The notes under the pieces are model-generated. The model had not been told where the DNA came from and searched no databases. It saw only the letters and a program-made list of their open reading frames with translations. The translations under genes and the position numbers were made by a program. Of a DNA stretch of 37,547 bases, positions 1 to 10,100 are shown piece after piece. The DNA is from Candidatus Kapaibacterium sp. (GTDB taxonomy: Bacteria > Bacteroidota > Ignavibacteria > Kapaibacteriales > Kapaibacteriaceae): assembly GCA_030833725.1 (NCBI GenBank), contig JAURGP010000020.1, forward strand, positions 1 to 37,547, written 5' to 3'. How positions within the stretch are numbered: position 1 is the first letter of the stretch; each line of letters begins with the position of its first letter.

Positions 1-718
1 GGGTAAGGGGCTCTAACACCGTGTCGATTCCGGGGATGCGATCGCGCTCGAAACCGGTGCTCCGCGTGCCGAGGAGTTCGGGTGCCTGCAGTGCAAGATT
101 GTGTCCCGCCATCATGGCATTGACTTCGCTCACAAGTTCGTCAAGGTCGCGACGGAGGTATCCGTCGGTGTCTACATTGCCGACGACGTACTCAGCGAAC
201 AACCGCTCCTCTGCGCTGATGGGAAGGTATCGAATCTGCTCTAGCAGGTCGTCCTCGAGTGTTTCAACATCGCGAAACTGAAAGCCCCCTTCATCATCCT
301 CTTCATCAGGCGAGGAAAAGTCGTTGGTGCGAGCCGAGGAGGGATCTTCACCCCAAATCAACTTGTAGAACTCGAAGCCGTCACGATCGTCAGGAATGAG
401 GGCTTCAGCCTTCGTGTCTGACCCCGATTCCGGACCTGACCCCGATCCTGACCCCGATCCTGACCCTTCCTCTGAACCCGAAACTGCCTCTGTTGTATAC
501 GGTTGAGCTCGTTCGGACCTTGTCTGGATCGTAGCATCGGTAGCTTCGTCGCGATCCTCTATCTCGCGCGCATCCTCCAGCATGGGATTGGTCTCTACCT
601 CTGAGCGGACGTGCTGCTCGAACTGCAACGCCGTGAGTTGCAGCAGTTTCAGGTATTGAATCTGCTGTGGCGTAAGCGTCTGTTGAAGCGACGCCTGGAG
701 GTTCAGACCAAGCTTCAT
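1..718 (-). CDS. rpoN: RNA polymerase sigma-54 factor RpoN, N-terminal part (cut by left edge)
   Basis: Sigma-54 binds core RNA polymerase and directs it to -24/-12 promoters that need an AAA+ activator. About 239 residues are visible; the C-terminal DNA-binding domain with the RpoN box lies beyond the window. The start MKLGLNLQASLQQTLTPQQ, then YLKLLQLTALQFEQHV and ETNPMLE, is the glutamine- and leucine-rich Region I that contacts activators. Next come an acidic Region II with a Gly-Ser tract (about residues 85-100) and the beginning of the core-binding domain, with the GNVDTDGYLRRDLDEL pattern near residue 185. The ATG at 718 shares bases with the TGA of the upstream DUF3109 gene (ATGA overlap), so translation is probably coupled. 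Identity is confident from Region I. Confidence 0.93.
   Translation of the reverse strand, partial: MKLGLNLQASLQQTLTPQQIQYLKLLQLTALQFEQHVRSEVETNPMLEDAREIEDRDEATDATIQTRSERAQPYTTEAVSGSEEGSGSGSGSGSGPESGSDTKAEALIPDDRDGFEFYKLIWGEDPSSARTNDFSSPDEEDDEGGFQFRDVETLEDDLLEQIRYLPISAEERLFAEYVVGNVDTDGYLRRDLDELVSEVNAMMAGHNLALQAPELLGTRSTGFERDRIPGIDTVLEPLT
419..466. repeat. 12-base tandem repeat encoding a Gly-Ser linker in rpoN
   Basis: About three near-identical 12-base units (CCTGACCCCGAT on the plus strand) encode alternating Gly-Ser in the acidic Region II of RpoN. The repeat length is a multiple of three, so gain or loss of a unit changes linker length without breaking the frame. Confidence 0.8.
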
Positions 719-1287
719 GACTTGTCCTCCTGAGCCTCATGAGCCATCCGTACCATTCGGGCTGTCAGCTCTGGGCCGAAGGCGCGTTCTAATGCCTCAC
801 GAACGGCCTCAACCAGCAACGTTCCGCTCTGATTGCCACGCTCACGCCCTGGTGTACACTGGTCGAATTGCTCATAGTGCAGGTAGGGTCCGCCGAAGTT
901 GGCAACGCGAATCGGAAACAGGTGGCAGGAGAGTGGCTTCCGGAACGTGGATGTTCCCGCGTGCCATGCCTTTTCGATCGAGCACACGGCAACATCACCT
1001 TCGTAGGTCACAAACACGCAGTCGGCATCGTCGATACACGTTGTGGACCAGCCAGTAGGGCTCTGTTCAACAGCTCCATGCACGTGGAGATACTCGCGTG
1101 ATTGATCCGAGAGGTATGGCAATGCAGCCAGGATACTCTGGTGTACCAACTCGACCTCTTCAGCCAGGAGGGGGGCTCCCGCACCACCTGGGAGCGTGCA
1201 GCATGCACCCTTGCAGCGGGCTACATCGCAGGAAAACCTCTGCGTTAGCACGCGGTTATCGATCAAGAGATGGTCCAGCGAAATCAT
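715..1287 (-). CDS. DUF3109 family Cys-rich protein
   Basis: A 190-residue protein of the DUF3109 family, common in Bacteroidota, related in cysteine pattern to YkgJ-type metal-binding proteins. Biochemical function is unknown. Near the N-terminus the pattern CDVARCKGACC (Cys 20, 25, 29, 30) is the expected metal-ligand cluster, and further cysteines lie in STTCIDDADC, VAVCSIEKAW and LSCHLFPIRV. No signal peptide or membrane segment is visible, so it is probably cytosolic. I prefer the ATG at 1287 because MISLDHLLIDNRVL fits the usual family start; an in-frame GTG at 1308 would add seven residues. It follows copA by 50 bases and overlaps rpoN by four. Metal binding would suit the copA neighbourhood, but that is inference. 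Confidence 0.85.
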   Translation of the reverse strand: MISLDHLLIDNRVLTQRFSCDVARCKGACCTLPGGAGAPLLAEEVELVHQSILAALPYLSDQSREYLHVHGAVEQSPTGWSTTCIDDADCVFVTYEGDVAVCSIEKAWHAGTSTFRKPLSCHLFPIRVANFGGPYLHYEQFDQCTPGRERGNQSGTLLVEAVREALERAFGPELTARMVRMAHEAQEDKS

Positions 1288-1337
1288 GTCGCCAGAAAAA
1301 TAGCACACTTTTTGCTAGGGAGAACTACTCCGCTGTT

Positions 1338-3596
1338 CTACCTGGACGTTCTAAGACGTATCGCATTCGTCACCACCGTGACCGACGACAATGCCATGGC
1401 AGCTGCTGCCACCATCGGCGAAAGCAACCACCCCGTGAACGTATAGAAGACTCCCGCCGCCAGAGGGATGCCCAACACGTTGTAGAAGAAGGCGAAGAAC
1501 AGGTTCTGTTTGATCACGCGTAGCGTGGAATGCGAAATCTCGAAGGCGTGAACAAGCGTGGAGATGTCATTCCGGACAAGCGTAACATCAGCCGTTGATT
1601 TCGCGATATCCGTTGCACTACCAACGGCAATGCCGACGTCGGCCTGAGCGAGCGAAGGTGCGTCGTTGATGCCGTCGCCAACCATGGCTACGCGATAGCC
1701 TTTGCGCTGCCAGCGTTCAACTTCAGCAAGCTTCTGAGTGGGCGACACCTGCGCAACCACCTGAGAGATCCCCACGGCGTCAGCAACACGTTGCGCCACC
1801 GCCGGACGATCACCGGTGACCATCACCAACTCACATCCTCTTGCTCGCAACGCTGAAAGACTCTCGTGGGCATCCCCACGAATCGTGTCGGAGAGGAACA
1901 CCGCCATCACGATGCGCCCGTCGATAGCTGCCAAGACTAACGTCTCTCCGCGCTGATCGGCATCCTGAACGGCCTGTTGAATCTCGGCTGGTACAAGCAG
2001 CATTGCACCGCTCATCAGGTCCTCGTTGCCCACACGTACCTTGTGGCTTCCCACCGTACCGTAGGCCCCCTGCCCAGCAACAGCAGTGAACGACTCAACG
2101 TCCTGCCTGTGTGTGCTCTGCGTTGCACCGTACTCCGTGAGGGCCGCTGCGAGCGGATGCTCGGATCGTGCCTCCAGGGAGGTTACCAGCTCCCAGATAG
2201 CTGTACGCTCTGGTTGGTTGGGGTGCGACACATACACAACGTGCTGCACGGACGGTCGGCCCTCGGTGATGGTGCCCGTCTTGTCAAGGAGTACCACGGT
2301 ACAGGACTGTAGCGACTCGAGACTCTCGGCAGAGCTGAAGAGAATACCGTGCTGAGCTGCACGACCACTACCAACAACAACGGCCGTGGGTGTTGCTAGA
2401 CCAAGGGCACAGGGACAGGCAATGATGAGTACCGTAATTGCCGTGTGCAGTGCGAACAACCATTCATATCCGGTAGGGCCAGCTACGTACCATACTGCAA
2501 AGGTTGCGACGGCAATGGCAAGAACCACAGGAACAAACACTGATGCGATCTTATCGGCAAGTCGCTGGATGGGAGCTTTACTCTCCTGAGCTTGCTCTAC
2601 GGCGCGAATGATCCCTGCCAGAACAGTGTGTGTTCCAACGGCGGTAGCTCGCATGGTCACCGAACCCGTGAGGTTGTGCGTTCCTCCCGTCATGCGCGCA
2701 CCAGGCGCTTTCTCCACGGGAAGACTCTCACCCGTCAGCATCGATTCATTCACGGTTGTAGTACCGGTAATGATCTCTCCATCGGTTGGGATCTGCTCTC
2801 CGGGGCGAACGATGACGGTATCGGATACAAGGATGTCGTGAGAAGGGATCTCCACGTCTGCGCCGTCTCTGCGCACACGTGCTACGGCAGGCTGCAGCTG
2901 CAGCAGCGATTGGAGGGCATCAGCCGTGCGGCTCTTCGCGCGGGCCTCCAACCACTTGCCAAGCAGGATCAGTGTGATGATCGTTGTTGTGGTGTCGAAG
3001 TATGCTCCGGGATGTGCCGATGAACCTGGGACGACCTGTGGTGCTACCATCACTACCACGCTGTAGATCCAGGCTGCACCAGTACCCAGTGTTACGAGCG
3101 TGTCCATGGTTGCGGAGCGATGCGCTGCCGCTCTCCACGCCCCCTCGTAGAATCGCCGTCCACTGTACAACACCGGCAACGTAAGCGTGAGCAACGCAAT
3201 ATTGATCCACACGGTTTGCTGATGATCGACTTCGATCACCATCGACACCATCGACACCACCATCACGATTACGGCAAATGGAATCGCCAGTAGCAACGAG
3301 CGCTTCCATTCAGCGGCAACAACCAACTGCCGCTGAGGGATGCTGTCGCGTTGGGAAGGGGGCTGATCGCCATAGATGGCTTCGACAGTGTACCCAGCGG
3401 ATGAGACGGCTGCTCGGAGAGCATCGTCGGATATAGCACCTGATGCAACCACCGTTGCACGATTTAACATCAGGTTCACGGATACCTGTTCAAGACCGGA
3501 CACCTGCTCCAAAGCCGTCTCTACGGACGACACACAAGCCGAACAGTGCATTCCGGCGATATCAATATGCCGGACACTGGCGTGGGTGCTACTCAT
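1338..3596 (-). CDS. copA: Copper(I)-exporting P1B-type ATPase CopA
   Basis: A 752-residue inner-membrane ATPase that exports Cu(I) from the cytosol. It has one N-terminal heavy-metal domain with GMHCSAC (Cys 18 and 21), the actuator TGES motif, the membrane metal site CPC in [13 protein letters not shown], the phosphorylation motif DKTGT, the nucleotide-domain SEHPLAAAL and the hinge GDGINDAP. The last helices carry FFYNVLGIP and MALSSVTVV. Together with CPC these YN and MxxSS residues define the Cu(I) subclass (P1B-1) rather than Zn/Cd pumps. Length and domain order are normal. The ATG at 3596 lies inside the end of the upstream crcB-msrA frame (8-base overlap), so the two are cotranscribed and probably coupled. 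No CueR or CsoR site was recognised. Confidence 0.95.
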   Translation of the reverse strand: MSSTHASVRHIDIAGMHCSACVSSVETALEQVSGLEQVSVNLMLNRATVVASGAISDDALRAAVSSAGYTVEAIYGDQPPSQRDSIPQRQLVVAAEWKRSLLLAIPFAVIVMVVSMVSMVIEVDHQQTVWINIALLTLTLPVLYSGRRFYEGAWRAAAHRSATMDTLVTLGTGAAWIYSVVVMVAPQVVPGSSAHPGAYFDTTTTIITLILLGKWLEARAKSRTADALQSLLQLQPAVARVRRDGADVEIPSHDILVSDTVIVRPGEQIPTDGEIITGTTTVNESMLTGESLPVEKAPGARMTGGTHNLTGSVTMRATAVGTHTVLAGIIRAVEQAQESKAPIQRLADKIASVFVPVVLAIAVATFAVWYVAGPTGYEWLFALHTAITVLIIACPCALGLATPTAVVVGSGRAAQHGILFSSAESLESLQSCTVVLLDKTGTITEGRPSVQHVVYVSHPNQPERTAIWELVTSLEARSEHPLAAALTEYGATQSTHRQDVESFTAVAGQGAYGTVGSHKVRVGNEDLMSGAMLLVPAEIQQAVQDADQRGETLVLAAIDGRIVMAVFLSDTIRGDAHESLSALRARGCELVMVTGDRPAVAQRVADAVGISQVVAQVSPTQKLAEVERWQRKGYRVAMVGDGINDAPSLAQADVGIAVGSATDIAKSTADVTLVRNDISTLVHAFEISHSTLRVIKQNLFFAFFYNVLGIPLAAGVFYTFTGWLLSPMVAAAAMALSSVTVVTNAIRLRTSR

Positions 3597-4566
3597 CTGT
3601 GCGATAGCTCTCCTTGATCCGCTCTTTGAAGTTCTTCATGAACTTCTCCACCTTGGGTTGCACCACAAAGGCACAGTATGGCTGGCCACCATTCTGGTTG
3701 AAGTAGTTCTGATGGTAGTCCTCTGCAACGTAGAAGGCCTCGAAGGGAACAACCTCAGTCACGATGGGGTCAGGCCAGATCTGGGCATCGTTGAGTTGCC
3801 GGATATAGGCCTCGGCGATGGAACGCTGTTCGTCCGAATGGTAGAAGATCGCACTCCGGTACTGCGGTCCCACATCGTTACCCTGACGATTCAGCGTTGT
3901 AGGATCATGGGCCGTGAAGAACACCTGCAGGATCTCCTCATAGGAGATCACGGCCGGGTTGTAGCTGATCTGACAGGCTTCAGCATGTTTGGTGGTACCG
4001 GTGCAGACTGTTTTGTAGTCGGCTGTTTCTTCGGTTCCTCCGCTATAGCCGCTGATGACAGTATCCACGCCCTCGAGCCGTTGGAATACGGCCTCGACAC
4101 ACCAAAAACATCCTCCAGCAACAGTGGCAGTGTGCAACGTAGAATCCATGGATACTTCCCTGACAGATGTGGTAACAGGATGATCTTGCGGTTGGGTTTG
4201 AGGGGCAACAGCAAACCACGCAGCAGCACTCACCAGAATGCCCCCTACAAGTGTCAATGCAGAGTATGTCAGTGCCATGGTGTATTGTCCCAGATGAAGG
4301 AGATGAAACGATTCAGCCGACACCGCAGAAAACGTTGTAAAGCCCCCACAGATTCCCGTACCAAAGAAGATGATGGTGGTTGTCGACCAGCCACCGCTTC
4401 GTTCAGCTCCGCCAAGTAGGGCACCCAACGCAGCGCTGCCAAGCAGGTTCACAACGAACGTCGACCACGGAAATCCCGATGATGGGCCCATGAACTGTGA
4501 GACCATGAACCGCAGTCCTGTGCCGATAGCACCACCGCTCATTGCAATCAACAGGTTGAGGATCAT
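3589..4566 (-). CDS. Fusion of fluoride channel CrcB/Fluc with methionine sulfoxide reductase MsrA
   Basis: One uninterrupted 325-residue frame joins two complete families. Residues 1-122 are a full Fluc fluoride channel: four hydrophobic helices (about 3-22, 33-54, 63-83, 96-120), the pore Asn in VVNLLGS (Asn 40) and the signature GGFTTFS (74-80). After a polar linker (123-140), residues 141-325 are a full MsrA, which reduces methionine-S-sulfoxide: [15 protein letters not shown] with catalytic Cys 153, [27 protein letters not shown] and AEDYHQNYF. The ATG at 4566 is preferred over a TTG two codons earlier. An internal ATG at 4149 (Met 140) follows AGGGA by about 7 bases and could yield a free 186-residue MsrA. 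Normally these are separate proteins. The copA start lies within the last codons. Confidence 0.92.
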   Translation of the reverse strand: MILNLLIAMSGGAIGTGLRFMVSQFMGPSSGFPWSTFVVNLLGSAALGALLGGAERSGGWSTTTIIFFGTGICGGFTTFSAVSAESFHLLHLGQYTMALTYSALTLVGGILVSAAAWFAVAPQTQPQDHPVTTSVREVSMDSTLHTATVAGGCFWCVEAVFQRLEGVDTVISGYSGGTEETADYKTVCTGTTKHAEACQISYNPAVISYEEILQVFFTAHDPTTLNRQGNDVGPQYRSAIFYHSDEQRSIAEAYIRQLNDAQIWPDPIVTEVVPFEAFYVAEDYHQNYFNQNGGQPYCAFVVQPKVEKFMKNFKERIKESYRTDE

Positions 4567-4569
4567 GCA

Positions 4570-4609
4570 CAAAGATACGCTGCGTGCCTACCCTCGTACC
4601 TACCCTCGT
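4570..4609 (-). promoter_or_regulatory. Promoter of the crcB-msrA/copA operon with two direct repeats
   Basis: On the minus strand TATCTTTG (4577-4570) matches the Bacteroidota -7 consensus TAnnTTTG. It lies only 3 bases before the ATG at 4566, which would make the mRNA leaderless. No TTG is present at the -33 position. In its place are two exact 11-base direct repeats with a 12-base period (plus-strand CCTACCCTCGT at 4587-4597 and 4599-4609), which could be an activator site. Motif matches are seen; promoter activity is inferred. Confidence 0.5.
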
Positions 4610-4676
4610 GCGTTCAGCATGAGGTATCTTCGCACGACACGTCTCTAACCTGTTTTCTTTTCCCCCTTCCTTGCCC

Positions 4677-7112
4677 ATGAACCTGTTCAACACTCTTCTG
4701 ATTCTGTGTGCAGCCACGGCTGTTGTTGCAGCCCAATCTGCCGCTGTTCCTACCACAACCTACGTCGTGGTGCCAGAGAGCGAGCCTCGCGAGCGCTCAC
4801 TTGATATCACCCAGATGGACCTGACCGTATCGTTTCTTCCGTTTGAAGGGACGGTGTTGGGTAAGGTGGTGCACGCCTACAAGGTTCTACGGCCAACAGT
4901 TGACAGTCTCGAGTTCGACGGTATCAAGCTCACCGTCAAGCAGGCCCTGATTAATGGCAAGCCTGTTCGATTCCGCACCACGGATACGTCCGTTCTGGTG
5001 TATTGCCAGCCGGCGCTGCAATGGGATCAGACGGGTACGATCGAATTCACGTATGAGGCCAATCCGCGAAAAGGACTGTACTTCATTGGTTGGAATGATC
5101 CATCGGGCCGAATGATCCGGCAGATCTGGACCCAGGGCCAGGCCTTTGATCATCGTTACTGGATTCCGATGTACGACGATATGAACGACAAGATGATCAC
5201 GACAACAACGGTCACCTTCGACTCGACGTACACCGTGATTTCCAATGGCGATCGCACCAGTGTAGTGTCGAACAGCGACGGTACGCGCACCTGGGCCTAT
5301 GCGATGACAAAGCCCCATGCCAACTACCTCCTGATGCTTGCTATTGGACAGTACTCGTCAACAACGTTTCGAACGAGCCGCGGAGTAGAAACCGAGTGTT
5401 ACTGGTATCCATGGAAGCCAGAAGCTGTCGAGGCAACCTATCAGTCCATGAACGAAATCATGGACTATCTCGAGGCGGAGATTGGTGTACAGTATCCATG
5501 GGGAACTACGTACCGGCAGGTCCCTGTGGCCGACTATGTGTATGGTGCCATGGAGAATACCACGGCAACGATCTTTGGCGACTTCTACCACTCTGATGAG
5601 CGTGGCCAACTCGATCGCAAGTACCTCAGTGTGAATATCCATGAGCTGGTGCACCAGTGGTTTGGAGACTTGATCACCGGACGGTCGCGGACGTCTCTGT
5701 GGCTGCAGGAGTCGTTTGCCACGTTTTACCCCCACCTCTACCTCCGCACTGCCGAGGGTGAGGACGCCTATCAGTGGAGTCGGCGACAACTTCAAGAGCG
5801 GTCGTTGGCAGCGGGACGCAGGGACCGACTGCCGATCGTGCATCCTGATGCCGGCTCGTCGCGCTACTATCCGAAGGGTGCGGCTGTGATCGATATGATG
5901 CGATCCACCTTTGGCGAAGATGCCGTGCGACGAGTGCTGAAGACCTTCCTAACGCGCTATGCCTACAATGTGGTGGAGACCAATGACCTTTACCAGGTGT
6001 TCCAGGACACCTTGGGAATATCACCGCGCTGGTTCTTTGATCAGTGGCTCTACCGAGGTGGTGAACCCCATTATCGGATCCAGTATCGCTCGGTACCGGC
6101 TCCTCAACCCGTGACCTCCGTGATGGTGGAACAGATTCACGCCGTGGACAACCTCACCGGCTACTTCCGGATGCCGATCACAGTAGACGTGTGGTATACC
6201 AACGGCACCCATACCGACCAGACAGCATGGATTGATGGCCCGCTGACGGTGGTTGATGTGCCCAATCCCCAAGAGAAGGATGTTGCCTTCGTCCTGTTTG
6301 ACCCCACGGGGAAGGTGCTGAAAAACATAACGTTCCCGAAGTCGCAGGAGGAGCTCCTAGCGCAAGTACGCATGGCACCAGCGATGATCGACCGTTACGA
6401 CGCGCTCGTGGCCCTGAACGATGTGGCCATGCCTGATGCCGATCGCCTGGCCATCTTGGTGGATGTGTACACCAAGGAGACCTTCCACGCGATTCGTTCT
6501 GCTGCGCTTGATCAGGCTGTGCGGATGATGCAACGAGGTTCCACCGAAGCCTCAGGGATGGTTGGGAAGGGGCTGAGCGACGCCAACGTTGAAGTGCGAC
6601 GGTCAACCCTACGCGCAATGGAGCGCATTCCCGAATCCCTGCGTGGCACTGCTGAAGGCCTGCTCATGGATCCATCGTTCGGTCTTCAGCGCGAGGCTTT
6701 GGAGAAACTCTGGGTGTCATTCCCCGAACATCATGAGCGCTACCTACGTTTGACCGATGGGGCAACATCGCCCCATGCTGCCATTGAGATCACACGTGCC
6801 AGTTTCCTGGCTCTAGAGGGTGATACGACAGCATTGACCCAACTGGCCGATTACGCTGGTCCCGGTTTTGAATTCATCACACGCCAGAATGCTATGGAAG
6901 CACTCGTGCGTGTTGGAGCAGCGACACCAACGGTGGCCACAGCGATGGTGCAGGCCTGTTTGAGCACGAACAACCGACTGGCCGACCGTGCAGCTGCAGC
7001 CGTCACACAGTTGACGGTGTCGGAACCTGCCAAGGACACGTTCCGTGGCGTACTAGATCGCATGACGCTCACCCCGTCCGATCGTGCACGGATGAACCGT
7101 CTACTGCGGTGA
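4677..7112 (+). CDS. Secreted M1 family metallo-aminopeptidase with C-terminal helical repeats
   Basis: An 811-residue zinc aminopeptidase that removes N-terminal residues from peptides, probably in the periplasm or outside the cell. The start MNLFNTLLILCAATAVVAAQ is a signal peptide. The substrate-binding GAMEN motif is at about residues 290-294, and the zinc motif HELVHQWFGD starts at His 322 with the third ligand Glu 345 in LWLQESFA (HExxH-x18-E). Residues from about 555 onward form Ala/Leu-rich helical repeats of HEAT type, as in large M1 enzymes. The ATG at 4677 is chosen over an in-frame TTG two codons earlier because it begins the signal peptide. It stands alone, divergent from the crcB-msrA operon. 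Substrate is unknown. Confidence 0.92.
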   Translation: MNLFNTLLILCAATAVVAAQSAAVPTTTYVVVPESEPRERSLDITQMDLTVSFLPFEGTVLGKVVHAYKVLRPTVDSLEFDGIKLTVKQALINGKPVRFRTTDTSVLVYCQPALQWDQTGTIEFTYEANPRKGLYFIGWNDPSGRMIRQIWTQGQAFDHRYWIPMYDDMNDKMITTTTVTFDSTYTVISNGDRTSVVSNSDGTRTWAYAMTKPHANYLLMLAIGQYSSTTFRTSRGVETECYWYPWKPEAVEATYQSMNEIMDYLEAEIGVQYPWGTTYRQVPVADYVYGAMENTTATIFGDFYHSDERGQLDRKYLSVNIHELVHQWFGDLITGRSRTSLWLQESFATFYPHLYLRTAEGEDAYQWSRRQLQERSLAAGRRDRLPIVHPDAGSSRYYPKGAAVIDMMRSTFGEDAVRRVLKTFLTRYAYNVVETNDLYQVFQDTLGISPRWFFDQWLYRGGEPHYRIQYRSVPAPQPVTSVMVEQIHAVDNLTGYFRMPITVDVWYTNGTHTDQTAWIDGPLTVVDVPNPQEKDVAFVLFDPTGKVLKNITFPKSQEELLAQVRMAPAMIDRYDALVALNDVAMPDADRLAILVDVYTKETFHAIRSAALDQAVRMMQRGSTEASGMVGKGLSDANVEVRRSTLRAMERIPESLRGTAEGLLMDPSFGLQREALEKLWVSFPEHHERYLRLTDGATSPHAAIEITRASFLALEGDTTALTQLADYAGPGFEFITRQNAMEALVRVGAATPTVATAMVQACLSTNNRLADRAAAAVTQLTVSEPAKDTFRGVLDRMTLTPSDRARMNRLLR

Positions 7113-7118
7113 AGTCAG

Positions 7119-7126
7119 TAGTTTTG
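7119..7126 (+). promoter_or_regulatory. Possible -7 promoter element for the 7169 surface protein
   Basis: TAGTTTTG matches TAnnTTTG and lies 42 bases before the ATG, leaving a leader of roughly 37 bases. No TTG box is found 19-20 bases upstream, so the call is weak. Confidence 0.3.
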
Positions 7127-7168
7127 ACGTATTCGTAGATCGTTTGACACTCTCGATAGGACCTCATC

Positions 7169-10100
7169 ATGCGACAGCAAGCATTTGCGCTTCTCTGCGC
7201 TTGCATCATTACGTGTAGTGGTGCATTCTCAAGCGTCGTAGCACAGGGTACGGCCATCACCTATGGCGTAAGCCAAGGGACCTACCAGGAAATCACTGGA
7301 GGAAATCTCCTAGCAACAGGCAGCGAACTCCAAGGGTATGCAGGGACCGTTCTGCTCCCCTTCACCTATAGCTGGGCCGGTGAGGATTACACGGAAGTGG
7401 AGGTCTTTGGTCGATCCGGTGCGGTGCGGTTTGGCACGGAAACGATCTATGCATGGGTTACTCATCTGTCGGCCATGGTGAATGGAACGTTACGCACGCA
7501 AACGTTGGGTACTGCGCCTAATCGCACGGTGGTGATTCAGTGGCGCAATGCAACACGTGCTCCCCATGGGAGCTCACAAGATCAGTATAACATGCAGGTG
7601 CGTATCAACGAGGGTGGTTCCGTGGATGTCGTGTATGGGGCCATGACGGTTACGGCCTACATGCAGCCCGTGATTGGTGCGACGTCTGCATCGAATAGCA
7701 TCTTTCTGCAAGCTTCATACTGGCACAGTTCGTGGATGATGCCAACCGTACAGACAACGGAAACCGCCTGTGAAGTCATTGCCGGCTGGACTCCTTCGTC
7801 CGGCTTGACCTACACGTTCCGCGCGGCCGCTGCTGTTGACGCCTCTGTTGTTGCCGTGTCGTCACCTACCGGAACCTTCGACGCAGGGCAACCGGTCACG
7901 GTGAAAGCCATGGTGATGAACCGTGGCACCACGCCGCTCACCTCCGTGCAGGTTGCCTGGTCGATTAGTGGCGTTGCTCAACCAACCATCACGTACGATG
8001 CCAATCCCGCCCTGCAACAGGGGGACATGATTGAAGTGCAGTTGGGATCCTTTACGCCAGCAGCAACAAGTTTCAACACGGTCACGATCAGTACGACGAA
8101 TCCCAATGGAGGAGCCGATGACGTGCCGGGGAACGATGCCATGGTGGAGTACCTCGCTCCACGAGTGAACGGTCTGTTGAACGTGATTCAGAATGGGGCT
8201 GCTGGAGCATTCACATCTGTGAGCGCCGGTATCCGCCATCTGGCCAACTCAGGGCTGAAGGGTGATGTGCGTCTGCGCATCTTCGGCACCGAGTACGACG
8301 AGCAGATTATCGTTCCAGACATTCCGGAATCCGATTATACGATCACGCTGTTCGCAGCCGAAGGCTACACACCAAACTTTACGTACCATCCATCGAATCA
8401 GCCAGGTGCGGGTCTGCTCGACAACGTTGAGCAAGGTATGTATCAGGTGTATATCGTTGGTGAACATGCACATCTCGTCCTGGAGGATCTCCGATTCTCG
8501 TTGCCGGAAGAAGGACTATGGGGTGGCCACGTCTGTGCTGGCGATGCAAAGGGGCTCACGATACGTAACTGCAGCTTCGTTGGCGTTGACGATTATGCCA
8601 ACGCTGTTCCTGGTGTAGCCTCGCTGATGATCCTTCGAACGCCATTTACGTTTCATAACAGTAGCATTCGCAACGTCGAGATGGCCATCGAAGTCGATAA
8701 TGATGAGGAGGCTGTCCTGATTGATAGCTCGCAGTTCGCGTCAATCGGCTATGGCGCCATCGATGTCATCGGGCAGAACCTGACGGTTCATGCCAATCAG
8801 ATCACATCGGATTCGACGTCCAGTGCGTTCAACGGTATCTTAGCTATTGGTGCAGGAACCGTGAGTGCCAACACCGTTACGGCGCTTAGAGGCTCCGTAG
8901 AGGGTTCGCGAGTTGCTGGCATTGGCGTGCTATCGTTGGATGGCTTTGCTGGTGGAGATCATGGCATCGACGTGTACAACAACATGATTTCCGTATCTGG
9001 CACGGAGCTGACATTTGGCCTTGCAGTGTTGCCATCGTCAGCAATCGACCACACGCGCATCGTGTTTAACACGGTAGTCGCTTCTGGTACAGCGCCGATT
9101 CATCGATCCGCAGCACTAACGATTGGTAGGGAGTTTTTCCCCGGCACGTCGCAGCAGGAGGAAGAGTTTACCTTGCTGAACAACATCTTGACCAATACCT
9201 CTGAACCCGGTGGCTACGCGGTGATCAACGAGTTTGATTATGCAACCATTAGCGACTACAACAACCTGATGACGACGGGTGCGTTGATCGGGCGTTTCAA
9301 TCAAACTGATGTTGCTCGTGACACGACGGGTCATCCCTTGACCAGTTGGCGTGCAGCGACCGGACGCGACATTAACTCGTCGTCGGTAGCTGTGAGTTTC
9401 GTCGGCGAAAACGATCTCCACCTTGCTGAGATCTCCACCAGTCTACTTGGTGCATCCAGCGGCATGGACTTCGTACGCACAGACATCGACGGCCAAGAGC
9501 GGCTAGCCCCCTACATGGGTGCCGACGAAGCGATTCCCGTGCCGGTGATCACGAAGCAGCCCCTTGGCAGGTATGCCTGCATTGGTGAGGAGATGCAGTT
9601 CAGCATCGAGGTGACCGTGCCGGAAGGGGCTTCGGTAACGTATCAGTGGTATCGTGATGGTCGTCCCATCGTGAGCGCGACTGGACCCATACTTCAGTTT
9701 ACGTTTGTGACCTTCTCGGTGTCCGGTGTGTATTCCTGCGAGGTAATCGCTACCGACGGCTTCCATACCGAACGGGTGATGTCGGAACCGGCTACGCTGT
9801 TTGTTGTGCGTCCTACTGAGGTGATTGACCAGCCGGTATCACAACCGGCGGCTCCCGGATCGACAGTGTCGTTTGAGGTGATTGCCGATGCCATCGGATC
9901 GCCCTTTACGTTCTCATCGCGCTACCAGTGGAAGAAGCGCTACTGGGATCCGTCTGCCCAGGCTTACGTTGACACCAACGTGGTGGACAACGACCGCATC
10001 TCGGGAGCAACATCATCCCGCCTGACCATTCGAGACGTGGAGATGGTAGATACGTCCGACACCTACGTCTGTGAGGTGATCGGTTACTGTGGTACACTGA

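Noticed and set aside
4567-4676. Fluoride riboswitch in front of the CrcB fusion
   Set aside because: The predicted -7 box lies three bases from the start codon and no GGxGAUGGxGUUC-like pseudoknot core is seen in either direction.
4571-4756. Copper-responsive CueR/CsoR site controlling copA
   Set aside because: copA overlaps the preceding gene and has no own promoter, and no dyad of those types is visible before the first gene.
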